A DNA stretch of 64,000 nucleotides from Marivita sp030148515 (GTDB lineage Bacteria > Pseudomonadota > Alphaproteobacteria > Rhodobacterales > Rhodobacteraceae), in NCBI RefSeq assembly GCF_048006345.1, contig NZ_CP180351.1:3534001-3598000 (forward strand), in the 5' to 3' direction. A program made the position numbers and the translations under genes. Below the pieces are notes generated by a model that had not been told where the DNA came from, made no database searches, and saw only the letters and a list, made by a program, of their open reading frames with translations. Every line of letters begins with the position of its first letter. The stretch's first letter is position 1. Of this stretch, positions 52,952 to 61,808 are shown piece after piece.

Positions 52952-53506
52952 TCAGCTGGGAATGTTGACCGGGGTAAACCCGGTTTCATTCGGGGCGCCG
53001 AGCACAAGGTTCCACCAGATTTTACCGTTCTCTTCCTGGAACCACGAAAAGCCCAATTCGCGTGCAGATGGGTCAAGGATAACCGTGCGTGTGTTTGGTG
53101 CTTCCATCCACGCGCCCAGAGTTTCCAGTTCCGTCTCGTAGGTTTCCGAGATCGCTTCTCCGACCAAACGCCCCGAATACCCGGCACGCTGGATGCGTGT
53201 GATGGGCGAAGACCCGTCTGAACCGAAGTGCCAAGGGCGATTCTGCACGCTCATGTCGCGTGCATGGGTGGCTGCGGCCGCGTTTAGCTGCGCGTTCAGC
53301 TCCAGCGCAGGGGCACCGGATGCCTGACGCAACGCGTTGATCGCGTCCAGCATGCGGAACTGGATACGTCCCGTGTCAGCGGCCCGGATGCGATAAACCT
53401 TGGGAAGGGGCTTGCCATCCGCACCAAGCGTCGGCGGGGGCGGTGCGCCTGCGCAGGCAGACAATGCCAAAGCTGCTGCACCCAAAAGAAATGTCGAACG
53501 CTTCAT
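52952..53506 (-). CDS. CAP (SCP/PR1) domain lipoprotein
   Basis: Secreted protein of 184 residues. The signal MKRSTFLLGAAALALSAC ends in a lipobox (LSAC, Cys18). The CAP core contains MLDAINALRQASGAPALELNAQLNAAAATHARDMS and WHFGSDGSSPITRIQRAGYSG, followed by GEAISET and a C-terminal WWNLVLG. Bacterial CAP proteins are extracytoplasmic and of mostly unknown activity. The start at 53506 is preferred over 53518. It lies between the two L,D-transpeptidases, pointing left. Confidence 0.85.
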   Translation of the reverse strand: MKRSTFLLGAAALALSACAGAPPPPTLGADGKPLPKVYRIRAADTGRIQFRMLDAINALRQASGAPALELNAQLNAAAATHARDMSVQNRPWHFGSDGSSPITRIQRAGYSGRLVGEAISETYETELETLGAWMEAPNTRTVILDPSARELGFSWFQEENGKIWWNLVLGAPNETGFTPVNIPS

Positions 53507-53677
53507 GATCAGCCCCAAGTTTGGTCGTATCCGGGCTTATCCTCTGTCTTGGGTGGGAGCAAACACACAAAGCCGAGATTTGCCGATATGACATTCCTTT
53601 GAATTGCGACTGAGGCATTCACGCAATATAGATGTCAGGTAGCTTTCATATTTTTTTGCAGACGAAGAGGCCATGAA

Positions 53678-54277
53678 ATGGCAAATAATCCGCGTTTTCC
53701 CGTCAACAGACGCAGTTTCCTGGCAGGAACGGCCGCGCTTGTCGCGTCGCCTGCCTTGGCACAGAACGTGAACGATGGATCCACCGTCGAGATGGAGCGC
53801 GATCTGTCGCAGGTCGTCCGCCGCAACATTTCGAGTTTCCGCACGCTCGACTGGCGCCCCTATTTCACGAACCTGACCAACGGCGCCATCCTCGTGGATA
53901 TCGATTCGCGGGCGCTTCACTACTGGGAAGAGAACGGAAATTACCGACTGTACCCGTCTTCCGTGCCATTGACCGAAGACCTGACACGTCGTGGTCGCAC
54001 GCAGATCGTGCTCAAAGATCCTGAGCCAGATTGGCGTCCGACCCCGTCGATGAAAATCCGCAATCCGGAATGGCCCGATTACGTGCCGCCGGGCCCGGAC
54101 AACCCCCTTGGTACCCGCGCCCTGCACCTGAGCTGGACGTATTATCGCATTCACGGGACCCATGACACACGCAAGATCGGGCGACGATCTTCGAACGGAT
54201 GCATCGGTCTTTACAACGAGCATATCGAAGAACTTTACGAACTGGCGAATGTTGGCACGCAGGTGTTGCTAATTTGA
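53678..54277 (+). CDS. L,D-transpeptidase (YkuD) with Tat signal
   Basis: Second YkuD protein, 199 residues. The N-terminus has a twin-arginine signal (NRRSFLAG, then a hydrophobic stretch ending SPALAQN), so it is exported folded. The catalytic HGTHD...RRSSNGCIGLYN gives His159 and Cys175. It differs from the lipoprotein copy in sequence and export route. It stands alone, divergent from the CAP gene, with 171 bases between them. Confidence 0.92.
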   Translation: MANNPRFPVNRRSFLAGTAALVASPALAQNVNDGSTVEMERDLSQVVRRNISSFRTLDWRPYFTNLTNGAILVDIDSRALHYWEENGNYRLYPSSVPLTEDLTRRGRTQIVLKDPEPDWRPTPSMKIRNPEWPDYVPPGPDNPLGTRALHLSWTYYRIHGTHDTRKIGRRSSNGCIGLYNEHIEELYELANVGTQVLLI

Positions 54278-54351
54278 CGACATAGCGGCGGAGCGGGAAA
54301 GTCGTGCGATAAGATAGGTTTGCATTTGGCACGATATACTGGTTAGAGAGT

Positions 54352-54364
54352 CTTACGAGGTAAG
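54352..54364. promoter_or_regulatory. Short inverted repeat in the leader of the 63-residue protein
   Basis: CTTAC-GAG-GTAAG, a perfect 5-bp inverted repeat just downstream of a TATACT -10-like box (54335-54340). It could be an operator, but the arms are short. Confidence 0.25.
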
Positions 54365-54424
54365 TCTTGGGTGCCTGTCGTGTGATGCTATTGCGCGCCG
54401 ACATGCAAATATCTGGAGGTTAAC

Positions 54425-54616
54425 ATGAAGAAACTCGTTCTCGCCGCCGCGTTCGCTGGTGCTGCTTCGACAGCAATGGCCGGTTCTTACGCAAAAGACG
54501 ACGTGATGATGGAGCCGGTCGTTGTGGTTGAAGAAGCCGCAGCAAGCTCCTCGTCCGCAGCCATCATCATCCCGCTGGTGCTGATCGCACTGCTGGCTGC
54601 TGCTGCTGCTGACTAA
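54425..54616 (+). CDS. Small secreted or membrane-anchored Ala-rich protein
   Basis: Protein of 63 residues, not assigned to a known family. A signal peptide (KKLVLAAAFAGAASTAMAG) is followed by an acidic segment (DDVMMEPVVVVEEAA), a Ser run (SSSSA) and a C-terminal hydrophobic helix (AIIIPLVLIALLAAAAAD). CTGGAGG lies 6 bases before the ATG. The leader is about 80 bases and the gene is closed by a strong terminator, so it is probably transcribed alone. Similar small proteins next to hemH occur in related genera, from memory. Role unknown. Confidence 0.8.
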   Translation: MKKLVLAAAFAGAASTAMAGSYAKDDVMMEPVVVVEEAAASSSSAAIIIPLVLIALLAAAAAD

Positions 54617-54640
54617 TCCACGGCGGATTGGACTAACGAA

Positions 54641-54669
54641 AAAGGCGGTGCCAATGCACCGCCTTTTTT
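54641..54669 (+). terminator. Strong intrinsic terminator after the small protein gene
   Basis: AAAGGCGGTGC (54641-54651) pairs perfectly with GCACCGCCTTT (54656-54666) around a CAAT loop and is followed by TTTG. The sequence is A-rich on the left, so it can also stop the leftward hemH transcript. Confidence 0.9.
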
Positions 54670-54694
54670 GTTTCTGACGGTGGCACAGGCCCGG

Positions 54695-55759
54695 TCAATC
54701 GAGCCAGCCGTTGAGGTTCTCTTCGATCACCGCCGACAGCGCTGCGATGTGCGCATCGTCGTCGTTGAGGCAGGGAATGTAGGTGAAATGCTCACCACCG
54801 GCCTCTTCAAAGCTTTCCTTGATCTCTTCGTTGATCTCTTCCAGCGTTTCGATGCAATCGGCTGAAAACGCAGGCGCGCAGACCGCAATGTTCTTTTTGC
54901 CGTCTTCCTCGGCAAGGCGCGCGACCTCTTCCACGGTATAGGGCTTGAGCCATTCTTCGGGGCCGAATTTCGATTGGAAGGTCGTCATGATCTCGGAGTC
55001 TTCCCAGCCCAGCCGCTCTTTCAAAAGGCGCGTCGTTTTCTGGCACTGACAATGGTAAGGATCGCCTTCCATCAGATAGCGCTTTGGCACACCGTGATAT
55101 GAGCAGACGAGGATATCGGGGCGTTTCTCGAGCTTGGCATAGGCGCGTTCGATGGATTGCGCCAAAGCTTCGATATACATCGGATGCTGGTAATAGGGAT
55201 CGACGGTCCGCACCGTGGGTTGCCACTTTTCATCCATCAGCGCGCGGAAGAACTGGTCATTCGCGGTCGCAGATGTAGCCCCGGCGTAATGCGGGTACAG
55301 CGGGAAGAACAGGATCTTGCGGCAACCGGCCTCGACCATTGCGCGGACCTTGGATTTGGTCGACGGGTTGCCATACCGCATGCAGAAATCGACCATGACC
55401 TGATCGCCATACCTGTCCTGCATCGCCTTGGTGATCTTGGCGGTCTGATCCTTCGTGATCGTCATCAGCGGACTTTCGCCCTGATCTTCGTTCCAGATCG
55501 ACTTGTACGCCTCACCCGAGCTGAAGGGACGTTTGGTGAGGATGATCAATTGCAACAGCGGCTGCCAGAGCCAGGGGCTGTAGTCGATGACGCGGCGGTC
55601 CGACAGAAACTCGTTCAGGTAGCGGCGCATTGGCCAGTACGTGTAGTGGTCTGGTGTGCCAAGATTGGCCAGAAGCACGCCAACCCGCTCTGCCGATACC
55701 TTCGGGTGATCGGTCGGGGCGTGAATCGGGCGTTGAGCTGTTTTCGTTGCGTCCAACAT
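54695..55759 (-). CDS. hemH: Ferrochelatase HemH
   Basis: Inserts Fe2+ into protoporphyrin IX, the heme-branch counterpart of the Mg-chelatase encoded at 5909-8598. The 354 residues include the N-terminal LLANLGTPD motif, the FPLYPHYAGAT segment with catalytic His, the SYHGVPKRYL motif and a C-terminal conserved Cys/Glu region. Signals look intact. Convergent with the small protein gene. Confidence 0.95.
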   Translation of the reverse strand: MLDATKTAQRPIHAPTDHPKVSAERVGVLLANLGTPDHYTYWPMRRYLNEFLSDRRVIDYSPWLWQPLLQLIILTKRPFSSGEAYKSIWNEDQGESPLMTITKDQTAKITKAMQDRYGDQVMVDFCMRYGNPSTKSKVRAMVEAGCRKILFFPLYPHYAGATSATANDQFFRALMDEKWQPTVRTVDPYYQHPMYIEALAQSIERAYAKLEKRPDILVCSYHGVPKRYLMEGDPYHCQCQKTTRLLKERLGWEDSEIMTTFQSKFGPEEWLKPYTVEEVARLAEEDGKKNIAVCAPAFSADCIETLEEINEEIKESFEEAGGEHFTYIPCLNDDDAHIAALSAVIEENLNGWLD

Positions 55760-55814
55760 CGGGCCGGCATCCTATTCTTCGTTTAGCGGCTAACTAACCT
55801 CTATCTGGGTCAGG

Positions 55815-56636
55815 TCAATCTTTGAGCGGCGTTTCGACCGTGTTGAGCACGTCTGCGAGCCTTTGGGCGGCAGATCCTGGGCGCAATGGCTGCGGTTGCG
55901 ACGAATCGGGCGCCCATCCTGTGAGTGTGATCAGCTCAAAGGTTGCAATAATCCTGCCAGTTTCGTCGGCATATGAGTCTGCATACAGTTCCATCGCGCG
56001 CTGAATGACCGACCGGCGGGTCGACATCCTGATCCGCGTGGACAAGGCATTTGTTTCCCCCATGGCACGCAGGTCGTGCATCAGATGCAGCGGCGTTGCA
56101 TAGCTTGTCTTGAGCACGGCGCTGTCGGCCACTGGCAACGCCAAGCCAGCGCGTTGCAGGAGAGCGCCCAGATCGCGGATTTCACCCATCGGCGAAATCC
56201 GCGGAGACAGTCCTCCGGTCACCTCGATCTCGGCTTGTCCCAGGGCGGCGCGCAATTCGTGCAGAGTCTGACCGCCAAGCGCCACGACCAAGAGCAAACC
56301 GTCCGGCTTCAACGCGCGGCGACACTGGATCAGCTGCCCCACAGGATCGTTCGCCCAGTGGAGCGCCATGGCGTGCACGATCAGGTCGTGGGTGTTCTCG
56401 GTCAGGTCCAAAATGTCATCGTCGGGCACGATGCGGGCTGTTTGCCAGTGGGGCTGCCAGATTTCGGGGAACGGGGTCACAATGGTCGGAGCCGTAAAGG
56501 ACTTGTTAACCAAAGCGATGCGATCTTGCACGTCGGCCAATGCCTCTTCATGCAGAAAAACCGCTGGATTGAACCGGGCGCGGTTGCGGTGCTTGGCCAG
56601 GGCAAGCCGATCAAAAAGGGCAGGAGTTTCGGACAT
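55815..56636 (-). CDS. BioC/NDUFAF5-like methyltransferase
   Basis: Class I SAM-dependent methyltransferase-like protein of 273 residues. The beginning, LFDRLALAKHRNRARFNP, and the conserved HALHWANDPVG and LKPDGLLLVVALGGQTLHELR match a family that includes mitochondrial NDUFAF5, an Arg hydroxylase of complex I subunit NDUFS7. The usual first SAM glycine motif is weak, as in NDUFAF5 relatives, so it may not be a methyltransferase. Divergent from comF, with the ATGs 14 bases apart. Confidence 0.8.
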   Translation of the reverse strand: MSETPALFDRLALAKHRNRARFNPAVFLHEEALADVQDRIALVNKSFTAPTIVTPFPEIWQPHWQTARIVPDDDILDLTENTHDLIVHAMALHWANDPVGQLIQCRRALKPDGLLLVVALGGQTLHELRAALGQAEIEVTGGLSPRISPMGEIRDLGALLQRAGLALPVADSAVLKTSYATPLHLMHDLRAMGETNALSTRIRMSTRRSVIQRAMELYADSYADETGRIIATFELITLTGWAPDSSQPQPLRPGSAAQRLADVLNTVETPLKD

Positions 56637-56650
56637 GAGCGGCAGATAGG

Positions 56651-57379
56651 ATGCTGCGGGCAGGATTGCAAACGGCGCTGCGCATGATTTACCCGCCGCA
56701 ATGCCTCGGATGTGGTGGCCTTGTCGCTCAGGACAACGGAATTTGCGCCGCCTGTTTTGCCGAGACACCGTTCATCACCGGGCTCGTCTGCGATCTGTGT
56801 GGCATCGCACTCCCCGGCCAATCGGATATTGCTGTGCATTGCGACGATTGTCTGTCTCTAGGCCGCCCTTGGACGCGAGGACGCGCTCCTTTGCGATACG
56901 AAGGCGTGGCGCGCAGGCTTGTGCTTGGACTCAAACACGGGGACCGGCATGAAATTGTCGACATGGCGGCAGATTGGATGGTTGCGGCGTGCCCGCCTGA
57001 CATGCCGAAAGACACGCTTGTCATGCCTGTTCCTCTGCATCTTTTTCGGCTGCTTTCGCGACGCTACAACCAGTCTGCGCTGTTGGCTCAAGCGGTTGCA
57101 GAACGGCTGGAGCTTGAATTCGACCCAAATGTCTTGCTCCGGACCCGGCGTACGGCATCGCTTGATGGCAAGTCGCGCGATGCGCGTTTTGCGGAAGTTT
57201 CCGATGCAATCTCGGTCAACACGAAATACGCGCAAAGCCTGCAGGGACGCCCGATCCTGCTTATTGATGATGTGATGACGTCCGGTGCAACGCTGGCTGC
57301 CTGTGCTACCGCCTGTCAAAGCGCACAGTGCAGAGAGATTTATGTCACGGTTCTGGCGCGCGTTGCAAAGGCGGCTTAA
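56651..57379 (+). CDS. comF: ComF-family phosphoribosyltransferase-like protein
   Basis: Protein of 242 residues with an N-terminal zinc finger-like cysteine cluster (CLGCGG, CAACF, CDLCG, CDDC) and a C-terminal phosphoribosyltransferase-type domain with VPLHLFRLLSRRYNQSALLA and PRPP-like motif LLIDDVMTSGATL. ComF is needed for natural transformation in several bacteria, but a general role in DNA recombination has also been suggested. Its start is 14 bases from the divergent methyltransferase gene. Confidence 0.88.
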   Translation: MLRAGLQTALRMIYPPQCLGCGGLVAQDNGICAACFAETPFITGLVCDLCGIALPGQSDIAVHCDDCLSLGRPWTRGRAPLRYEGVARRLVLGLKHGDRHEIVDMAADWMVAACPPDMPKDTLVMPVPLHLFRLLSRRYNQSALLAQAVAERLELEFDPNVLLRTRRTASLDGKSRDARFAEVSDAISVNTKYAQSLQGRPILLIDDVMTSGATLAACATACQSAQCREIYVTVLARVAKAA

Positions 57380-57409
57380 ATCCCTGACAGTCAGTCAAGG
57401 GGATACGCC

Positions 57410-57667
57410 ATGCCACAGATCGAAATCTACACCTCGCCGCTCTGCGGATTCTGCCACGCCGCAAAACGTTTGCTGACCCAGAAGGGCGCGACGTTCACCG
57501 AAATCGATGTGCTGGCCAACCCGGACCGCAAGCCCGAGATGATCCAGCGCGCCAATGGCGGGCGGACTGTGCCGCAGATCTTCATCGGCGACACCCATGT
57601 CGGCGGGTGTGATGACCTTTACGCCTTGGACCGGGCGGGCAAGCTTGATCCGCTTCTGGCGGCCTGA
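57410..57667 (+). CDS. grxC: Glutaredoxin 3 (GrxC)
   Basis: Thioredoxin-fold dithiol glutaredoxin of 85 residues. The active site is CGFC (Cys12, Cys15), a variant of the usual CPYC; the GSH-binding TVPQIF (cis-Pro) and GGCDDL motifs are present. It lies in a comF-grxC-nitrilase row; the nitrilase gene starts 5 bases after its stop. Confidence 0.93.
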   Translation: MPQIEIYTSPLCGFCHAAKRLLTQKGATFTEIDVLANPDRKPEMIQRANGGRTVPQIFIGDTHVGGCDDLYALDRAGKLDPLLAA

Positions 57668-57672
57668 TCGTC

Positions 57673-58503
57673 ATGCGCGCAGCTTTGCTTCAACTGACCT
57701 CGTCGGATGACCCTTTGGCCAATCTGCGGGTCACTTCGGGTTTAGTACGAGAGGCAGCCGCCGAGGGCGCAAGTTTCATTCTTACCCCCGAAGTCACCAA
57801 CTGCATCAGCAACAGCCGCAGTCATCAGCGCAGTGTGCTTGTCGGTCAGGATGACGACCCGACGCTGGCCGGACTGCGGGACGAAGCGGCACGTTTGGGT
57901 GTCTGGATTCTCATCGGTTCTTTGGCGCTCAGGGCAGAACCGCCTGAAGAGCGGTTCGCGAACCGGTCCTTTCTGATCGCTCCCGATGGATCGATTGCTG
58001 CGCAGTACGACAAGCTGCACATGTTCGATGTGCAGGTGACCGAAACCGAGACATTCCGGGAATCCGCCGGGTTCGCGCCCGGCAACCGCGCCGTTCTGGC
58101 AGAAACACCCTTTGGAAATGTCGGCCTGACCGTCTGCTATGACGTGCGCTTTCCCTATCTGCACCGTGCCTTGGCGCAAGCAGGAGCTGACATCCTGACG
58201 GTGCCCGCTGCGTTTTCGCCGGCAACCGGACCGATGCATTGGGAACCACTCCTCCGCGCCCGTGCCATTGAAACCGGCTGTTTTGTTCTGGCCCCGGCGC
58301 AGGTTGGGCAGCATGTGGTCAGCATAGGCAAACCGCGCACAACACATGGGCATTCCCTTGTCGTTTCGCCGTGGGGTGAGGTTTTGTTGGATGCGGGTCA
58401 GCAACCGGGGGTGCATCTTGTTGACCTCGATATGTCGCACGTGGCACAAGCTCGGCATAAAGTTCCGTCTTTACAGCATGATAGAGAATTCTCTGGCCCT
58501 TGA
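57673..58503 (+). CDS. Carbon-nitrogen hydrolase (nitrilase/omega-amidase superfamily)
   Basis: Protein of 276 residues. The catalytic triad can be read as Glu (in TPEVTN), Lys (in YDKLHMFD) and Cys (in LTVCYDVRFP). The Nit-type length and the YDKLHMFDV segment suggest a Nit1/Nit2-like amidase acting on small deaminated or omega-amide compounds; deaminated glutathione amidase is one candidate, as it sits beside glutaredoxin. Coupled to the MarR gene by TGATG. Confidence 0.87.
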   Translation: MRAALLQLTSSDDPLANLRVTSGLVREAAAEGASFILTPEVTNCISNSRSHQRSVLVGQDDDPTLAGLRDEAARLGVWILIGSLALRAEPPEERFANRSFLIAPDGSIAAQYDKLHMFDVQVTETETFRESAGFAPGNRAVLAETPFGNVGLTVCYDVRFPYLHRALAQAGADILTVPAAFSPATGPMHWEPLLRARAIETGCFVLAPAQVGQHVVSIGKPRTTHGHSLVVSPWGEVLLDAGQQPGVHLVDLDMSHVAQARHKVPSLQHDREFSGP

Positions 58504-58952
58504 TGACTGACAGCAGTCCCCTTGCCATTTCGCTTTTCAGCGAATTGCTGACCGCAGATCAATTGCTGCGGAACCGCCTGACGCGCGTGTTGCCGAACAA
58601 GATGGAGATCTCGCATTTCTCGGTTCTGAACCAGTTGGCGCGGGGCGGGTCCGAAAAGACACCAGCACAACTGGCTAAGGCGTTTCACGTCACCCGTGGC
58701 GCAATGACGAACACCCTGAGCAAGCTTGAGGTGTCAGGATATGTGCATATTCGGCCCGATTGGGACGATGCGCGTCGCAAGCAGGTGTCGATCAGCCCCG
58801 CCGGTCTGGCAGCGCGGGATGCCGCGATTGCGGCGATCACGCCGTTGATCAACGAGATGGTTCAGGAGTTGGGCGAGACCAAGGTTCGCGCGGCGATCCC
58901 TGTTCTCAGGGAGTTGCGGGTGAAGCTGGAAGAGCCTGACAGCCGGGGGTGA
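58503..58952 (+). CDS. MarR-family transcriptional regulator
   Basis: Winged-helix regulator of 149 residues. The recognition region is THVTRGAMTNTLSKLEVSGYVHIRP-like (residues about 60-85), followed by the wing DWDDARRKQVSIS and C-terminal helices for dimerisation. The ATG at 58503 shares a base with the nitrilase stop. Target genes unknown; the nitrilase gene it is coupled to is a candidate. Convergent with ubiG. Confidence 0.87.
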   Translation: MTDSSPLAISLFSELLTADQLLRNRLTRVLPNKMEISHFSVLNQLARGGSEKTPAQLAKAFHVTRGAMTNTLSKLEVSGYVHIRPDWDDARRKQVSISPAGLAARDAAIAAITPLINEMVQELGETKVRAAIPVLRELRVKLEEPDSRG

Positions 58953-58964
58953 TCCCTGCCCGGA

Positions 58965-59723
58965 TTAGGCTGGTTTCACCGCCGCGGTCACATAGTTCAC
59001 GCTCAGGTCGCGGTCAGAAAGGCTCCATTTCCATGACACGGGATTGAACTGAAACCCTTTGCGATCCACCGGATCAAGGCCCGCCTGCCGGAGCAGCCCG
59101 TACAATTCGTCCGGTGTGATGAACTTGGCCCAATCATGGGTGCCCTTTGGCAGCCACCGCATGATAAATTCCGCCCCGACAATGGCGGCTGCAAAGCTTT
59201 TTGCGTTGCGATTGATCGTTGAGCACAGGTGCAATCCACCCGGTTTCAACAGGCGCTGACAGGCTGACAGAAAGCCAAGTGGATCGGCCACGTGTTCGAT
59301 CACTTCCATGCTCAGAACGACATCAAATTGTTCACCCGCATCAGCCATCGCCTCGGCGGTGGTGTGGCGATAGTCGATCTCTAACCCGGATTGACTTGCA
59401 TGCGCCTGCGCCACCGGAATGTTGCTACCGCCGGCATCGACTCCGACAACGGTCGCACCAAGACGCGCCATCGGTTCGCACAGAAGCCCTCCACCGCAGC
59501 CAATGTCGAGAAGGCGAAGGCCAGTGAAAGGGGATTTCTGCGACAAATCCCGATCAAATTCGGCTGCGATCTGTGCCGTCAGGTAATCAAGCCGCACAGG
59601 ATTCATCATGTGGAGTGGCTTGAACTTGCCTTCTGGATCCCACCATTCGGCGGCCATCGCCTCGAACTTGGCAATTTCAGATGGATCGACGGTTGTTGTG
59701 GCGGTCACAAGACTTTTCCCCAT
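58965..59723 (-). CDS. ubiG: Ubiquinone biosynthesis O-methyltransferase UbiG
   Basis: Carries out both O-methylations in ubiquinone synthesis; 252 residues. Family motifs: FEAMAAEWWDPEGKFKPLHMMNP, the SAM motif LLDIGCGGGLLCEPMARLGA, and the post-I DAGGSNI. The ATG at 59723 is where homology starts; the upstream open frame crosses the divergent pip gene. Divergent from pip. Confidence 0.96.
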   Translation of the reverse strand: MGKSLVTATTTVDPSEIAKFEAMAAEWWDPEGKFKPLHMMNPVRLDYLTAQIAAEFDRDLSQKSPFTGLRLLDIGCGGGLLCEPMARLGATVVGVDAGGSNIPVAQAHASQSGLEIDYRHTTAEAMADAGEQFDVVLSMEVIEHVADPLGFLSACQRLLKPGGLHLCSTINRNAKSFAAAIVGAEFIMRWLPKGTHDWAKFITPDELYGLLRQAGLDPVDRKGFQFNPVSWKWSLSDRDLSVNYVTAAVKPA

Positions 59724-59758
59724 GGTCTTTTGGTATTTGCTGCCAATATAGATTGGGT

Positions 59759-60730
59759 ATGGATAAATTCCCGAGCCAAAAGCGCGCAGTGCAGTACCTT
59801 TATCCCCCCATCGACCCCTATGACCAGCGCATGCTGTCTGTGGGCGATGGGCACAGTGTCTATGTCGAACAATGTGGGGCGGAAAACGGGATTCCGGTGA
59901 TCGTGCTGCATGGCGGCCCCGGCGGTGGATGCAGCCCGTCGATGCGGCGCTATTTCGATCCCAAGGTGTTTCGGGTTGTCCTGTTCGATCAGCGTGGCTG
60001 CGGCCGGTCGCGGCCACATGCCAGCGTGAACAATAACACGACGTGGGATCTGGTCGCCGATATCGAATTGATCCGCAAAACGCTTGGGATCGAGCAGTTC
60101 ATCGTGTTTGGCGGCAGTTGGGGAGCCACGCTTGCGTTGATCTATGGCATCAGCCACCCGGATCGCGTCCGTCAGCTCGTGCTCCGTGGCGTTTTCACCA
60201 TGACCAAGGCCGAGCTGGACTGGTTTTATGGCGGGGGTGCGGGGCAGTTCTGGCCGGAAACCTGGGCCCGATTCGTCGATATGATCCCCGAAGACGAACG
60301 AGATGATCTGATCGCGGCTTACCACCGTCGCCTCTTCTGTGGTGACCTCCGGACAGAGACCCGGTTTGCGCGGGCGTGGTCTGCCTGGGAGAACGCCCTG
60401 GCGTCGGTCTATTCCAGCGGTTCGGGGGGTGAGTCGCCCGGTGACTATGCACGGGCCTTTGCGCGACTCGAAAACCATTACTTCATCAACAACGGTTTCC
60501 TCGAGGAAGACGGCTGGATTCTGAACAACATGGACCGCCTGTCAGGCATTCCCGGAGCCATCGTTCAAGGCCGTTACGACATGATCTGTCCGCCGGTTCG
60601 TGCCTGGGAGTTGGCGCGCGTTTGGCCCGAGTGCGACCTCCGGATGGTGCGCAATGCAGGTCATGCCCTGTCCGAACCCGGTATCAGTGCCGAGTTGGTT
60701 CGCATTATGGACGGAATCTCAACATCTTAG
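59759..60730 (+). CDS. pip: Prolyl aminopeptidase (proline iminopeptidase)
   Basis: Alpha/beta hydrolase removing N-terminal Pro from peptides; 323 residues. Motifs: HGGPGGG oxyanion loop, FDQRGCGRS, and the nucleophile GGSWGATLALIY. C-terminal Asp (GRYDMICPP) and His (GHALSEP) complete the triad. The start at 59759 is preferred over upstream in-frame readings. An Opp/Dpp-type peptide ABC transporter follows after 82 bases, which fits peptide use. Confidence 0.94.
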   Translation: MDKFPSQKRAVQYLYPPIDPYDQRMLSVGDGHSVYVEQCGAENGIPVIVLHGGPGGGCSPSMRRYFDPKVFRVVLFDQRGCGRSRPHASVNNNTTWDLVADIELIRKTLGIEQFIVFGGSWGATLALIYGISHPDRVRQLVLRGVFTMTKAELDWFYGGGAGQFWPETWARFVDMIPEDERDDLIAAYHRRLFCGDLRTETRFARAWSAWENALASVYSSGSGGESPGDYARAFARLENHYFINNGFLEEDGWILNNMDRLSGIPGAIVQGRYDMICPPVRAWELARVWPECDLRMVRNAGHALSEPGISAELVRIMDGISTS

Positions 60731-60812
60731 CGTTTGATCGTTATTTGATGTTTACACGTGGCCCCCGGTTGTTAACGTATGCAAACGACGGGAACCAAGG
60801 TTAAGCCACAAG

Positions 60813-61808
60813 TTGCACTCTGTTCTACGCATCATTCTTCAGCGGCTTGCGCTCGGGTTGCTTACGCTCTTCGTCGTATCCATCGTCATTTTCACAGCCG
60901 TCAACATGCTTCCGGGTGACTTTGCGCAGGCCATTCTGGGGCAGGGCGCCACGCCTGATGCGGTCGAGGCGATCCGGCGTGACCTCGGTCTCGATCAGCC
61001 GCCGATCACGCGCTATTTCGATTGGCTTGGAAAAGCCGTGCAGGGCGATCTGGGGAATTCCTTTGCGCAGGCGAACTTCGCGAGCTTTGTCGGGGCCGAC
61101 AGTGGGGTGCGCACCACGGTTGCGCAACAGATCGCGCCGCGCTTTGCCAACACAATGTTCCTTGCCGCGGTCACGGCTTGCATCGCTGTTCCGGTGTCAC
61201 TGGTTCTTGGCATTCTGGCCGCGTTGTTTCGCAATTCCGTGTTTGACCGTGCGACCAACATCACAACTTTGACCTCGATTTCATCTCCCGAGTTCTTTTT
61301 GGCCTATGTGCTGATCCTGTTCCTCGCGGTGCTGAACCCGGTCCTTCCATCACTGTCCAACATCTTCGAGGGCATGTCATTTGGCGAGCGGTTGGAAAAA
61401 ACGCTGCTGCCTGCGCTGACGCTCACTCTCGTCGTGACGGCGCACATGATGCGGATGACGCGCGCCGCGATCATCAACCTTCTCGCGTCGCCCTACATCG
61501 AAATGGCGCGGCTCAAGGGCATGTCGCCCATGCGGGTGATCGTGAAACATGCGTTGCCGAACGCGCTTGCCCCGATCATCAACGTGGTGGCGTTGAACCT
61601 GGCGTACCTGATCACAGGTGTGGTCGTTGTCGAGGTGGTGTTTGTCTATCCCGGTATCGGGCAGCTGTTCGTGGACAGCGTAAAGATCCGTGACATCCCG
61701 GTGGTGCAGGCCTGCTGCCTGATCTTTGCTGCCGCCTACATCTTGCTGAACCTGACAGCGGACATCATGTCGATTCTGTCCAACCCGCGTCTGAGGCATC
61801 CGAAATGA
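60813..61808 (+). CDS. Peptide/nickel-type ABC transporter permease (DppB/OppB-like)
   Basis: Permease of 331 residues with about six membrane helices and the BPD_transp_1 core; the EAA-type loop is PYIEMARLKGMSPMRVIVKHALPNAL. It begins with TTG at 60813; no stronger start is visible upstream. Coupled to the second permease by ATGA. No substrate-binding protein gene lies upstream in this window, so it is either further downstream or elsewhere. Confidence 0.9.
   Translation: MHSVLRIILQRLALGLLTLFVVSIVIFTAVNMLPGDFAQAILGQGATPDAVEAIRRDLGLDQPPITRYFDWLGKAVQGDLGNSFAQANFASFVGADSGVRTTVAQQIAPRFANTMFLAAVTACIAVPVSLVLGILAALFRNSVFDRATNITTLTSISSPEFFLAYVLILFLAVLNPVLPSLSNIFEGMSFGERLEKTLLPALTLTLVVTAHMMRMTRAAIINLLASPYIEMARLKGMSPMRVIVKHALPNALAPIINVVALNLAYLITGVVVVEVVFVYPGIGQLFVDSVKIRDIPVVQACCLIFAAAYILLNLTADIMSILSNPRLRHPK

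Noticed and set aside
54328..54342. TGGCACG resembling a sigma-54 -24 box before the small protein gene
   Set aside because: No TTGC at the -12 position; a TATACT -10-like box fits better.
60731..60787. CGTTTG / CAAACG inverted repeat around the promoter of the peptide transporter
   Set aside because: Six-base arms separated by 45 bases are expected by chance; no known operator type recognised.
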